In this document: in pieces, positions 23,246-32,236 of the stretch
Layout of the letters: every line of letters starts with the position of its first letter
How positions within the stretch are numbered: the first letter of the stretch is position 1
Assembly: GCA_964497855.1 (NCBI GenBank)
Contig: CAZCFM010000016.1
Span: 1 to 38,400, forward strand
Direction: 5' to 3'
Length of the DNA stretch: 38,400 nucleotides
Source of the DNA: CAYLNG01 sp964497855
GTDB taxonomy: Bacteria; Verrucomicrobiota; Kiritimatiellia; SS1-B-03-39; UBA6053
Notes under the pieces: generated by a model
Database searches by the model: none
Told to the model about the DNA's origin: nothing
Seen by the model: the letters and a program-made list of their open reading frames with translations, nothing else
Position numbers and translations under genes: made by a program

Positions 23246-24289
23246 ATGAACCAGCTCCGCTACTTCGCGAACCGCCTCCTGCTGGTCGTGTTCAGCTTTT
23301 TCGGGATCATGATCGTCAGTTTTCTGTTCACCGAACTGGTGCCCGGCGGTCCGGTGGACCAGTACATCGCGCAGCTCCGCGCGGGCAGCGCGATGGAGGG
23401 CGGCGCGCGCGGCGAGGCCGTCGTGATCTCGCCAAAAACCATCGAGGCCCTCAATAAAATTTACCGCCGCGACAAGCCGCCCGTCGTCCGTTTCGGCCTC
23501 TGGGTCTGGCAGGACCGCTTCGGCATGATGGCGAATTCCACCAAGTTCACCAACAAGACCGTCTGGGAACTGATCTCCGAACGTTTCCCCGTCTCCCTCA
23601 GTTTCGGCATTCCCAGTCTGATTCTCACCTACCTCATCTGCATCCCCCTCGGCATCGCCAAGGCCCTGCGCAACGGCAAGACCTTCGACCTCGTCAGCAG
23701 CCTCGTCGTCTTCACCCTCTACGCCATCCCCGCCTTCGCCCTCGGCATGGTGCTCAAGATGCTCTTCTGCGGTACCAGCGAACATTTCTGGAACATTTTT
23801 CCCCTCGGCGGTCACCGCTCCTCCAACTGGATGGATCTGACGGCCTGGGGCCAGTTCAAGGACCAGCTCTGGCACATGGTGCTGCCCGTCACCTGCTACG
23901 TGATCGGCAATTTCGCGGTGATGACCCTGCTCATGAAAAACTCGCTGCTCGACCAGATCAGCCAGGACTACGTGCGCACCGTGCTCGCCAAGGGCGCCAC
24001 CCTCAAACGCGCCGTCTGGGGCCACGCCCTGCGCAACGCCCTCATTCCCCTCGCCACCGGCATCGGCGGCATCCTCAGCGTCATGTTCGCCGGCTCCGTG
24101 CTCATCGAAAGCGTCTTTGACATCCGCGGCATGGGCTGGCTCAGCCTCGACGCCATTGTCGGGCGCGACTACCCGCTCTTCCTCGGCATCGTCTGCCTGC
24201 AATCCATCCTCGGACTGCTCGGGCGCGTGCTTTCCGACTTCTGCTACGTGCTCATCGATCCGCGCATCCATTTCGGAGGGAACCGCTGA
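23246..24289 (+). CDS. yejB: Peptide ABC transporter permease (YejB-like)
   Basis: A 347-residue inner-membrane permease of the binding-protein-dependent family. The opening MNQLRYFANRLLLVVFSFFGIMIVSFLFTELVPGGPVDQYIAQLR is characteristic of YejB, with a longer first periplasmic loop than DppB. The EAA coupling loop reads YVRTVLAKGATLKRAVWGHALRNALIPLATGIG. The C-terminal segment (ESVFDIRGMGWLSLDAIVGRDYPLFLGIV) matches the family end. The stop shares its A with the next ATG (TGATG at 24287-24291), coupling both permease halves. Confidence 0.92.
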   Translation: MNQLRYFANRLLLVVFSFFGIMIVSFLFTELVPGGPVDQYIAQLRAGSAMEGGARGEAVVISPKTIEALNKIYRRDKPPVVRFGLWVWQDRFGMMANSTKFTNKTVWELISERFPVSLSFGIPSLILTYLICIPLGIAKALRNGKTFDLVSSLVVFTLYAIPAFALGMVLKMLFCGTSEHFWNIFPLGGHRSSNWMDLTAWGQFKDQLWHMVLPVTCYVIGNFAVMTLLMKNSLLDQISQDYVRTVLAKGATLKRAVWGHALRNALIPLATGIGGILSVMFAGSVLIESVFDIRGMGWLSLDAIVGRDYPLFLGIVCLQSILGLLGRVLSDFCYVLIDPRIHFGGNR

Positions 24290-25839
24290 TGGCGCTCTTC
24301 GATCCGGCCACCCGCGAAAAATTCAAACGCTTCCGCAAACAGCGCCGCGCCTGGGTTTCGCTGCTCCTGCTGGGACTGGTCTTCGTCATTAGCCTCTGCA
24401 GCGAACTGATTGCCCACCCCATGCCCTTCGCTCTCCGTTTCGAGGGAAAATTGCTTTTCCCCCGCTTCGCGCGTTATCCGCTGCCGCAGGACCTGTTTCT
24501 CGGCGACGGCATCAAAACGCCTCCCGACTACCGCAAACTGGAAACACACGAACGTTTCACCACCAACCCCGGCAACCGCATGTGGTGGCCGCCCATTCGT
24601 CTCGGTCCCTCCACCACCATGGCCCCCGAGGACATCGACCTCGGCGACGAGGTGACCCTCTCCCGCCGCCGCCGCCAGCACGTCGCCGCCCTGCGCGTCA
24701 CGTCCGACCTGGCCCTGACACCCGAAAACGACGCCTCCTGGTTCTTTGGAACGGCAACCCCCGAAGTCCCCTCCGCTCTCCGCGAGGCCCTCACCGCCCG
24801 CTTCGACAACCGCGCCATGCCCGCCGTCGAAACCCCGGACGCCTCCGGACGTTTCGACTGGTCGCTCTCCCCCTACGAGGCCCGCAGCCGCGCCCCCCGC
24901 AGCCTGCGCATCCTTCTGCGCGAACGACTTCCCGCCGCCTATCGCGAAGAAACCCACATTCTCAGCGGCGGGGAGGATCTCCGTTTTCCCGAGTGGTGGG
25001 AAGGCCTTCCAGAGTCCCTGCGCACCCAACTGCTCGCGCTCAAAGACCAAGCCCGCGTCATCCCCGTGGATCCACTCCCCCACACCGACGCCGGGGGCGT
25101 GCTGTGGGACATCGGCTTCCGCAAGGAGACCGTGCAGTTCCCCTTCCGTCCCGTCAAACACCATCCCCTCGGCCTCGACCAGAGCGGACGCGACGTGCGC
25201 GTCAACCTGCTCTACGCCACCCGCATCAGCCTGCTCTTTGGCTTCACCCTCGTCGTCACCAGCATGTTTCTCGGCACCATCATCGGCGGATTGCAGGGCT
25301 ACATCGGTGGCGGACTCGATCTCATCTGCCAGCGTCTCATCGAAATTTACGAGGCGATTCCTTTTCTCTACGTGATGATTCTCATCGGCTCCATTTTCGG
25401 CAAAAGTTTCGGACTGCTGCTCTTCATTTACGCCATTTTCAACTGGATCGGCATCTCCTACTACATGCGCGCCGAATTCCTGAAACTGCGCAGCCAGCCC
25501 TTCACCGAGGCCGCGCGCGCACTGGGGCTACCCGCCGGACGCATCATGTGGAAACACATCCTGCCCAACGCGCTCGTGCCCCTGATCACTTTTTTTCCCT
25601 TCAGCCTCGTCGGGGCCATCGGCAGCCTCAGCGCCCTCGATTATCTCGGCTTCGGCCTGCCCGCCGGCACCCCGAGCTGGGGCGACCTGCTCCAGCAGGC
25701 ACAAACCTACCGCTACGCCTGGTGGCTGATTCTCTATCCGTCGCTCACCCTCTTCGTCATCATCCTCCTCGGGGTGTTCGTCGGCGAAGGCCTGCGCTCC
25801 GCCTTTGACCCCAAGCGGGAGGCCCACTGGGAAGCCTGA
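24289..25839 (+). CDS. yejE: Peptide ABC transporter permease (YejE-like) with enlarged N-terminal loop
   Basis: A 516-residue partner permease. The first membrane segment (VSLLLLGLVFVISLCSELIAH, about 24-44) is followed by about 240 residues of soluble, probably periplasmic sequence before HPLGLDQSGRDVRVNLLYATRISLLFGF, where the conserved permease domain starts. The EAA loop is FTEAARALGLPAGRIMWKHILPNALVPLITFFPF. E. coli YejE is about 340 residues with a shorter loop, so this copy carries roughly 170 extra residues, largely within a segment with no domain I can name. Overlaps at both ends (TGATG) tie it into the operon. Confidence 0.9.
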   Translation: MALFDPATREKFKRFRKQRRAWVSLLLLGLVFVISLCSELIAHPMPFALRFEGKLLFPRFARYPLPQDLFLGDGIKTPPDYRKLETHERFTTNPGNRMWWPPIRLGPSTTMAPEDIDLGDEVTLSRRRRQHVAALRVTSDLALTPENDASWFFGTATPEVPSALREALTARFDNRAMPAVETPDASGRFDWSLSPYEARSRAPRSLRILLRERLPAAYREETHILSGGEDLRFPEWWEGLPESLRTQLLALKDQARVIPVDPLPHTDAGGVLWDIGFRKETVQFPFRPVKHHPLGLDQSGRDVRVNLLYATRISLLFGFTLVVTSMFLGTIIGGLQGYIGGGLDLICQRLIEIYEAIPFLYVMILIGSIFGKSFGLLLFIYAIFNWIGISYYMRAEFLKLRSQPFTEAARALGLPAGRIMWKHILPNALVPLITFFPFSLVGAIGSLSALDYLGFGLPAGTPSWGDLLQQAQTYRYAWWLILYPSLTLFVIILLGVFVGEGLRSAFDPKREAHWEA

Positions 25840-27488
25840 TGAACGACAGTGCCCCTCTTCTCGACATCCGCAACCTCTCCGTGAGTTTTCACAACGAGGA
25901 GCGCAGCGTGCAGGCGGTGAACGACGTCTCCTTCACCGTCCAGCCCGGCGAAGTCGTCGGCCTCGTCGGCGAATCCGGCAGCGGCAAAACCGTCACCGGC
26001 ATGTCCATCCTCCGCCTCGTGCCCACGCCGCCAGGACGCTACGACGGCGGACAGATTCTCTTCGAGGGAAAAGACATCCTCCAGATGCCCGTGCCGGATC
26101 TGCGGAAAATCCGCGGCTCGAAAATCAGCGCCATTTTCCAGGAGCCGATGACCGCGCTCTCGCCGCTGAAAACCGTGCGCAGCCAGCTCCGCGAACTTTT
26201 GGAACTGCACAAGCCGGAGATGCCGGACAAAGAGATGGACGCCGTGGTCGTCGATTGGCTCGCCAAGGTCGGCATTCCCGATCCCGCCGTCCGCCAGCAC
26301 GCCTATCCCTTCCAGTACAGCGGCGGCATGCGCCAGCGCGTGACCATCGCCATGGCCCTGATGCTCGAACCGCGGCTGGTCATCGCCGACGAACCGACGA
26401 CCGCCCTCGACGTCACCCTCCAGGCGCAGGTCTTCGACCTCATGATGCGCATGAAGTCCGGCAACACCTCCCTCATTTTCATCACCCACGACATGGGCGT
26501 CGTCTGGGAACTCTGCGACCGCGTGCTCGTCATGAAAAACGCGCAGCTCGTCGAGGAAGGCCCGGTGGAAACGCTCTTCGGTAATCCGCGCGAGGCCTAC
26601 ACACAGGCGCTGCTGCGCGCGGTGCCGCGTCTGACCGATCCGCCCGCCCGCGAAAACAAAACCTTCGACGGTGCGCCGCTCATCCGCGCGGAAAACCTGC
26701 AAACCTGGTTCGCCTCCAAAAAACGCCTCTTCGCCAAAACCCCCGAGCCCATCAAGGCGCTCGATGGAGTGGACTTCGAGATTCGTCCCGGCGAAACCGT
26801 CGGCGTGGTCGGCGAATCGGGCAGTGGCAAATCGACGCTGGGCCGGACGCTGATTGGGCTCGAGCGCTCCACCGGCGGGCGTTTCTGGCACGGCGAGCGT
26901 GACACCACACACCTCAGCAGCGCGGAATGGCGTCCGTTGCGGCGCCATGCGCAAATGATTTTCCAGGATCCCTATTCCAGCCTCAACGCCCGCATGAAAA
27001 TCCTGGACCTGCTCACCGAGGCCCCGATCGTACATGGACTCCTGAAGAAACCCGACCCGGACTTCGCCGCGCAGTGCCTGGAGGAGGTGGGTCTCACTCC
27101 CGACATGATGCACCGCTATCCGCACGAATTCAGCGGCGGACAGCGCCAGCGCATCTGCATCGCCCGCGCCCTTGCCCTCAAGCCCCAACTCATCATCTGC
27201 GACGAGGCCGTCAGCGCCCTCGACGTCACCATCCAGGCCCAGGTGCTGGACCTGCTGCTGGAGCTGCGCGAGAAACACAAGCTCGCCTATCTTTTCATTT
27301 CCCACGACCTCAGTGTGGTCAAACGCATCTGCGACCAGGTTCTGGTGATGCGTCACGGAAAAGTGGTGGAGCGCGGCACGCCGCAGCGTGTGGTCGAACA
27401 GCCCGAACACGACTACACCCGCAACCTGCTCGCCGCCGTGCCCGTTCCCGGCGACATCCACAAGCGCCGCCGCGGCGCAGCGCTCTGA
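25839..27488 (+). CDS. yejF: Peptide ABC transporter ATPase, fused double domain (YejF-like)
   Basis: A 549-residue protein with two ATPase domains in one chain. The first has Walker A GESGSGKT from residue 44, signature YSGGMRQRVTIAMAL, and Walker B LVIADEPTTALDVT. The second has Walker A GESGSGKST near 325, signature FSGGQRQRICIARAL, and Walker B LIICDEAVSALDVT, with Ala after Glu rather than Pro. Each has an oligopeptide-transporter C-terminal segment (NPREAYTQALLRAVPRL; EHDYTRNLLAAVPVP). It energises the two permeases encoded just upstream. The last gene of the operon; a hairpin follows within about 50 bases. Confidence 0.94.
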   Translation: MNDSAPLLDIRNLSVSFHNEERSVQAVNDVSFTVQPGEVVGLVGESGSGKTVTGMSILRLVPTPPGRYDGGQILFEGKDILQMPVPDLRKIRGSKISAIFQEPMTALSPLKTVRSQLRELLELHKPEMPDKEMDAVVVDWLAKVGIPDPAVRQHAYPFQYSGGMRQRVTIAMALMLEPRLVIADEPTTALDVTLQAQVFDLMMRMKSGNTSLIFITHDMGVVWELCDRVLVMKNAQLVEEGPVETLFGNPREAYTQALLRAVPRLTDPPARENKTFDGAPLIRAENLQTWFASKKRLFAKTPEPIKALDGVDFEIRPGETVGVVGESGSGKSTLGRTLIGLERSTGGRFWHGERDTTHLSSAEWRPLRRHAQMIFQDPYSSLNARMKILDLLTEAPIVHGLLKKPDPDFAAQCLEEVGLTPDMMHRYPHEFSGGQRQRICIARALALKPQLIICDEAVSALDVTIQAQVLDLLLELREKHKLAYLFISHDLSVVKRICDQVLVMRHGKVVERGTPQRVVEQPEHDYTRNLLAAVPVPGDIHKRRRGAAL

Positions 27489-27530
27489 CAATGGAGACGC
27501 TGCGCCCCCGCCGCCGCGGTGTCCCTTAAT

Positions 27531-27562
27531 AAAAAAGCGCCGGACCTTGAGGGTCCGGCGCT
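27531..27562 (-). terminator. Strong intrinsic terminator of the pil operon
   Basis: An 11-bp perfect stem (AGCGCCGGACC at 27536-27546, loop TTGAG, inverse arm to 27562). On the minus strand it is followed directly by TTTTTT, so it is a standard terminator for the pilMNOPQ transcript, 25 bases after the secretin stop. The same stem could weakly serve the convergent yej operon, but it lacks a T tract on the plus strand. Confidence 0.88.
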
Positions 27563-27587
27563 GGGGATTCGGGTTGAAGCGGGAACT

Positions 27588-29354
27588 TTATTTGTCGCCT
27601 TTATTGGGATTGTGTTCCATCCAGGTCTTGATCAGCTTCCCGTCTTCGGGGATACCGTCCGCACTTTTCATTTCTTCGGTGTGGGCCATGTTGACACTCA
27701 CGAAGATGATGATTTCATCCTGGAAGTTTTCCGTGCGGGTATGACGGAACAGGTACTTGCCAATGATGGGAAGGTCGCCCAGCAAGGGGACCTTCTTCAC
27801 CACCTCTTTTTCCTCCCCCTGCGTCAGACCGCCGATGGCGACCGTGCGCCCGGATTCCAGCGCAAACTCGGTGTTGATGCGGCGCACCTGGGTGATGGGG
27901 AAGGAGGTTCCCGCTTCGCCGACCACTTTTTCACCCAGCAAACGGCTGAGTTCGGGGATGATCGAAATGGTGATGTTTTTGGCGGTGCTGATGACAGGGG
28001 TTACCTCCAGCTTTACACCGATTTCGATAAAGCCATCCAGAACATAGGCGAACGTCGTGGCGTTTTCCCCCTGGGGGATGGCACGAACGTTGGGCTCGTT
28101 CCGACCCACATGGATGGTGGCGGTCTGACCATTGGCAACGAGCATCTTGGGATTGGAGACGATGCGCACGCCATCGAGCTGCTGGAGCGCACTGAGCGTC
28201 AGGGCAAAATCATCCGCGCTCAGCACGGCGCTGCGGATCACTTCCTGTTCCATGGAAGGAACCGTCGTGAGGGTGCCCGCTGCCGCATCGAAGGCGGTGA
28301 AGTTTTTGCCCTGGACGACGCCTTCAAATGCACCACTGGTACTGGTGCTGAGTCCTGCAACCGAGTCCGCATCCAGACCTCCGGGGATCAGACGATCATC
28401 GGCAGTGGTGCGAATGGAACTGTTATTGAGGCTGCGGCTGGAGACCACGGCCTGCGCATCCTGCGAAGAGCGTGTTTCGGTGCGCGTGTATTGCGTGCTC
28501 ATCCCCGTGGCACGCACGGTGTAGCCCTGCAGAACCTGCCAGTTGATGCCGAGGTCTTTGATCGCGCTGTCGTTGAGTTCCACAAACTTGGCTTCGATGA
28601 AGACCTGTTTGCGGGGCTGGTCGACGATCTCCAGAATTCTTTTGATTTCCTGAATCTGCTGTGCGGTTTCAGTGACGCGAATCACGTTGGCGTTGGGAAC
28701 GGCGCGAATGCTTGAATTGGAACTGACATTCATGCCTTCCAGCGCTCCCATCGCATCTTCGGATTTGATGTAGCGGAGGTTGATCGTTTCATTGGCCAGG
28801 GGTTCCGAGGCCAAGCGATCCCGGGGGATGATCATGAAAATACCGACTTTGCGTTCCAGGAGGATAAAGCCTTTTTCCTCGAGGATCACTTCCAGAGCTT
28901 CTTTCCACTGGACGTCGTTGAGGTTGCCACTGACGGGCATGTCCAGACCTTCGGGAATGATGATGTTGGCACCGGAGGCCTGTGCGAACACACGGACCAT
29001 ATCTGCGAGTTTCACATCGGTGTAGGTGATGGTGATGCCGCCAGTGTTTGTGCGCGGGCTGGGCTCCAGGCTCAATCCTTCCGGCATCTCTGCCCTTTCA
29101 AGGTTGATCGCGGGCATCGTGTTTGGGGATTCCGGGGCAACAAGCTCAGGGGGTGCCACCGGCGTTTCGGCGGGAGCATTGCCCACCTCACTCAAGATGC
29201 GATCCACGTCGCTGGGTGCGACCACGGTAGACGGAGCCTCTGCAGAAGGGGTCTCTGCGACAGCAGGTTCCACCGGAGCCACTTCTTGCGCATAGGCAAG
29301 GGCGGCAGACAGAAACAGGGCAGTGAGCGCGGGGTGAAGCATTTTCTTTTTCAT
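27588..29354 (-). CDS. pilQ: Type IV pilus-like secretin (PilQ)
   Basis: A 588-residue outer-membrane channel protein. It has a signal peptide (ending AALAYA), a low-complexity Pro/Ala/Glu region to about 100, and a secretin N0/STN-like domain (GITITYTDVKLADMVRVFAQASGANIIIPEG). A KH-like N1 domain follows (TINLRYIKSEDAMGALEGMN, then IRVTETAQQIQEIKRILEIVDQPRKQVFIEAKFVEL). The secretin core holds VRIVSNPKMLVANGQTATIHVG and RRINTEFALESGRTVAIGGL, ending PLLGDLPIIGKYLFRHT. Unlike proteobacterial PilQ there is no AMIN domain. It is the last gene of pilMNOPQ. Confidence 0.92.
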   Translation of the reverse strand: MKKKMLHPALTALFLSAALAYAQEVAPVEPAVAETPSAEAPSTVVAPSDVDRILSEVGNAPAETPVAPPELVAPESPNTMPAINLERAEMPEGLSLEPSPRTNTGGITITYTDVKLADMVRVFAQASGANIIIPEGLDMPVSGNLNDVQWKEALEVILEEKGFILLERKVGIFMIIPRDRLASEPLANETINLRYIKSEDAMGALEGMNVSSNSSIRAVPNANVIRVTETAQQIQEIKRILEIVDQPRKQVFIEAKFVELNDSAIKDLGINWQVLQGYTVRATGMSTQYTRTETRSSQDAQAVVSSRSLNNSSIRTTADDRLIPGGLDADSVAGLSTSTSGAFEGVVQGKNFTAFDAAAGTLTTVPSMEQEVIRSAVLSADDFALTLSALQQLDGVRIVSNPKMLVANGQTATIHVGRNEPNVRAIPQGENATTFAYVLDGFIEIGVKLEVTPVISTAKNITISIIPELSRLLGEKVVGEAGTSFPITQVRRINTEFALESGRTVAIGGLTQGEEKEVVKKVPLLGDLPIIGKYLFRHTRTENFQDEIIIFVSVNMAHTEEMKSADGIPEDGKLIKTWMEHNPNKGDK

Positions 29355-29369
29355 AGTCTCGTTCCTGGG

Positions 29370-29786
29370 TTAGGGCTGGGGACTCTCCGCCATGCGGTGA
29401 GCCTCCAGTTCGATGTTATCATGGGTCAATTGCAAAATTTCCAACCGATATTTGGTTCCGTTCACGTCCACCGTGATGCTGTCGCCCACGGAAACCCAAC
29501 GGCCTTGATAATAGGCACTGAAGCGGTTGTTGAAAAATGCGGTGCCCTGCCGCCCCTGCTTTTTGAGGGTTTGTCGGATTTCCTGCGCTTCTTTTTCCGC
29601 AAGTTCCTGCAACTGTTTGGGCGTCAGGGGTGCGGTTGCTTGTTCCACGGGGGTTGTGGGATTTGTCGGGGCCAGCGACGGCGCACCCGGGGTGTAGCCG
29701 ATGGGCCAGAAAGGGTCACGCGCGCCTTGCGCCATGGCCGCGCCCGCGCCAAGGATACAGAGAAGAAGGCAAAGGCAGGCTTTCAT
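29370..29786 (-). CDS. pilP: PilP-like pilus assembly protein
   Basis: A 138-residue exported protein with signal peptide MKACLCLLLCILGAGAAMA. The mature start GARDPFWPIGY is the RDPFxP motif typical of PilP/GspC-like proteins. A short helical linker (LTPKQLQELAEKEAQEIRQTLKK) is followed by a small beta domain (RWVSVGDSITVDVNGTKYRLEILQLTHDNIEL) resembling the HR domain that docks on the secretin. It lies between pilO (ATGA overlap at 29783-29786) and the secretin, 15 bases ahead, as expected for the bridge between inner-membrane PilMNO and PilQ. There is no lipobox, unlike many PilP. Confidence 0.75.
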   Translation of the reverse strand: MKACLCLLLCILGAGAAMAQGARDPFWPIGYTPGAPSLAPTNPTTPVEQATAPLTPKQLQELAEKEAQEIRQTLKKQGRQGTAFFNNRFSAYYQGRWVSVGDSITVDVNGTKYRLEILQLTHDNIELEAHRMAESPQP

Positions 29787-30427
29787 GTTGAACTCCCGAC
29801 GAGAAGTTTCCGAAGGGGTGTGATGGCCTCAACGTCCCGCGGAACCGGCCATTCCAGGATCAAATTGATTTTGTGGCGCTCCGGGTTCGTGAGCTGAGGG
29901 AGAATTTCCAAACGCCCCAGGGAGGCGTAGGGGTTTTCCTCCTGAAACAGGCGGAGGAAGTTCTGAAGATCGGTGTAGGAGGCCTCCAGAGTCACCTCCA
30001 CCGCATAGGGCACCCACAGGGGAACCCGTTCCCGGATGTCGGCGTAGGGTTGGCGATTCGGGATAAAGCGGGTACCGCCGTGTTCCCGAATGGTGATGAT
30101 CAGACCCAGCTTGTGGCCGATATCCGAAATTTTCTGAAGCGACCACAGGTAGCGGCTGTCTTTCGGCGGGAGGTTCTGCTCGATCGCCGTCACAATCGCC
30201 TCTGCGTGGGCCCTCATGGATTCGCGGTTGCGACGATCCACCCGCAGAAGTGTTTCCGCTTTGTGTACTTTCTGCTGAAGGTCTGTAATGTTTTTCCTCG
30301 CCGACACCGCCCGTGCTTGGGCGGGTGAAAGCACAAAGTTCAGGATCAACATGACGAAGGTGATCGCACCCATAACCCCCAAAACAAGCATATCGCGCTG
30401 TTGTTTGGGAATATTCTTGAAATTCAT
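29783..30427 (-). CDS. pilO: PilO-like pilus assembly protein
   Basis: A 214-residue bitopic protein: short cytoplasmic start, one membrane helix (MLVLGVMGAITFVMLILNFVL, about 13-33), a coiled coil (about 36-85), then a ferredoxin-like periplasmic domain (VPYAVEVTLEASYTDLQNFLRLFQEENPYASLGRLEI, about 140-176). This is the PilO architecture; sequence identity to named PilO is low, so the call rests mainly on topology and position between PilN and PilP. It overlaps both neighbours by four bases. PilO pairs with PilN to form the inner-membrane alignment complex. Confidence 0.78.
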   Translation of the reverse strand: MNFKNIPKQQRDMLVLGVMGAITFVMLILNFVLSPAQARAVSARKNITDLQQKVHKAETLLRVDRRNRESMRAHAEAIVTAIEQNLPPKDSRYLWSLQKISDIGHKLGLIITIREHGGTRFIPNRQPYADIRERVPLWVPYAVEVTLEASYTDLQNFLRLFQEENPYASLGRLEILPQLTNPERHKINLILEWPVPRDVEAITPLRKLLVGSST

Positions 30428-31083
30428 GGCTTTAGCTCCCGGGGCTGAAACAGGAGAATAAAATTGAATTCCGTCACCTTCGCCGCATCCGTGTCGGATG
30501 AAATCCGCTGCATGTCGCCCCGCAACTGGACCGACTGCAGCGTGGGCAAGCCCTCCTGCGACGTCATCAGGCGCTGTCGGTATTGGTCGAGCATGATTTC
30601 GGGCCTGTCCGAAAGGATGCGCCCCTGGAGGTCCATCGTGATTTCCCTGCGCAAGGGATGAACACGCTCATCGCGATCTGGATTGCTTTGTCGAAGCCCC
30701 AGCATCGTCTCGTCGAAATACAGCCGGGTGAACTGTATGTTCGAGGTGGGTTCGGGAACCTGCGCGGCCAGAAATTCCAGAAAGGAGTGCCAGGCATGCC
30801 GGGAACTGGACCATCCCTTCAACGTTTCCACATCCTTTTCAAGAACCGTGAGCATGCGATTCCGTACTTCAGCCTCCTGCGACGTTTTTTCAATCTCTTT
30901 CCAGCGGGCCGCCAAGGCCTCCCCCTCCCGAATATCCGCCTGCAGGGATGTGAAATACCCAAAAACGCCAAACGCCACTGCCAGAATCAGCACGGCAGCT
31001 CCAATTTTATACAACGGACCCACCTCCAGAGTGGTGACGCGGAGGCATTCATTCTCTTCCAAAAGATTGATGTAGTGGCTCAT
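30424..31083 (-). CDS. pilN: PilN-like pilus assembly protein
   Basis: A 219-residue protein beginning MSHYINLLEENECLRV, comparable to the INLLP motif by which PilN inserts into a groove of PilM. A membrane helix follows (IGAAVLILAVAFGVFGYF, about 28-45), then a coiled coil (about 47-85) and a periplasmic domain. Overlaps with pilM and pilO (four bases each) and the gene order support the assignment; direct sequence similarity beyond the N-terminal motif is weak by eye. Confidence 0.78.
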   Translation of the reverse strand: MSHYINLLEENECLRVTTLEVGPLYKIGAAVLILAVAFGVFGYFTSLQADIREGEALAARWKEIEKTSQEAEVRNRMLTVLEKDVETLKGWSSSRHAWHSFLEFLAAQVPEPTSNIQFTRLYFDETMLGLRQSNPDRDERVHPLRREITMDLQGRILSDRPEIMLDQYRQRLMTSQEGLPTLQSVQLRGDMQRISSDTDAAKVTEFNFILLFQPRELKP

Positions 31084-32087
31084 GGGTCTTGCCTCATGAC
31101 AGCAAGTGCCGCGCCAATCGCCGGAGCAAACATGCTTTCCACACCCGCAACCCCTTTGGGCGTCGTCTTCATCCCATTCGCACTAAAGGGATTCCACACG
31201 CTGAGGGGTGCTCCCATCACATCGCCCATGATGCTGCACCAGTAGGGGGAGTAGCTGAGGCCACCCGAGGCATACACACATCGGATATTCGCGTTTTCAT
31301 TGCGTTCCACGAATTTACGGGAAATCGAGATTTCCTGCAGGAAAGCACCTATCGGATCCAGCGACTGGTCCAGCAGCGGCGTGGCATCCTCGAACAGCAC
31401 CGTCAGCGCATCGTCTTCGTTGATGTTCAACACGTCCTGAATCCGCCGCTGAATGTAGACCGCCCCATGGTCAAATTTGCGAACCAAACGCAGTTCGCCA
31501 TTGAGAAAAAAACCGGCAAGGGTGGATTCAGCCCCGGCATCCACGTAGCAGACGATCCCTTCTGACGTTGTGGCCGCTTCCGTAAGACTGAAGCTGTTGA
31601 GGGCGGACAATCCCGAAACTTCCAGCGAAATCAGACTGGGTTTGTTGCCGGCAAAGAGCGCGCGCACCCCCTGCACATCCGCCAGGGGCATGCCCGCCGC
31701 CAGAACTTTGTGGTCCAGCCCTTCCCGTCCCCGCTCTACCATCGAATACCCCACACGGTAGTCGTTTCCAAGGCCCAGCGATTTCCCCACCCGCGCCTGA
31801 ATCGATTTGCTGTCCGTCATCTTGCTCGACACAAACATGAAGCGCACATGGCTTTCCCGCCCCGTCAGACAGGCCGCCGCGTAGGGCGCGGCCAGTTTCT
31901 TGGGCAGCCCCAACTTGCGGGCCGCACCCGGATCCGTGAAGTCAAACGCAGGCATCACATCGGCGTCCAGCAGCGTGAACCCCGCCGACCCACGGCGCAC
32001 CCGCACCAGCTTTGTGCTGGTGGATCCGAAGTCCACACCCACGATATCCTGGATGCGGCGAGATTTCTGTTTGTCTTTTGAGGCCAA
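31080..32087 (-). CDS. pilM: PilM-like cytoplasmic ATPase-fold protein
   Basis: An actin/FtsA-fold protein of 335 residues that anchors the pilus alignment complex on the cytoplasmic side. DIVGVDFGSTSTKLVRVRR is the phosphate 1 loop, GIVCYVDAGAESTLAGFF the second, and YASGGLSYSPYW the adenosine-binding region. The frame runs upstream to a TTG at 32138, but the TTG at 32087 is chosen because GGAG lies about seven bases ahead and it leaves a short basic tail before the conserved strand; no in-frame ATG is available. First gene of the operon, diverging from the glycosyltransferase gene. Confidence 0.82.
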   Translation of the reverse strand: MASKDKQKSRRIQDIVGVDFGSTSTKLVRVRRGSAGFTLLDADVMPAFDFTDPGAARKLGLPKKLAAPYAAACLTGRESHVRFMFVSSKMTDSKSIQARVGKSLGLGNDYRVGYSMVERGREGLDHKVLAAGMPLADVQGVRALFAGNKPSLISLEVSGLSALNSFSLTEAATTSEGIVCYVDAGAESTLAGFFLNGELRLVRKFDHGAVYIQRRIQDVLNINEDDALTVLFEDATPLLDQSLDPIGAFLQEISISRKFVERNENANIRCVYASGGLSYSPYWCSIMGDVMGAPLSVWNPFSANGMKTTPKGVAGVESMFAPAIGAALAVMRQDP

Positions 32088-32236
32088 GGGGTTTCTCCGT
32101 TCCTCACACTCATACTTGAAAAATCGTGCAGACTTCAAGGCGAGACTTCAAGGATTTACCACGTTTTTGTAAATGCCCCCCTGAAATCGCTTTTGGACTT
32201 GTGCCATTTGCACATTCGGTCTATGAATTCACCCGC

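Noticed and set aside
21101..24271. Minus-strand open frame of more than 1000 codons opposite the Yej genes
   Set aside because: It is rich in Gly, Ala, Glu and Val with no domain, and mirrors the C-biased codons of well-identified genes on the other strand. The same applies to the frames at 1163-2224 and 2184-3287.
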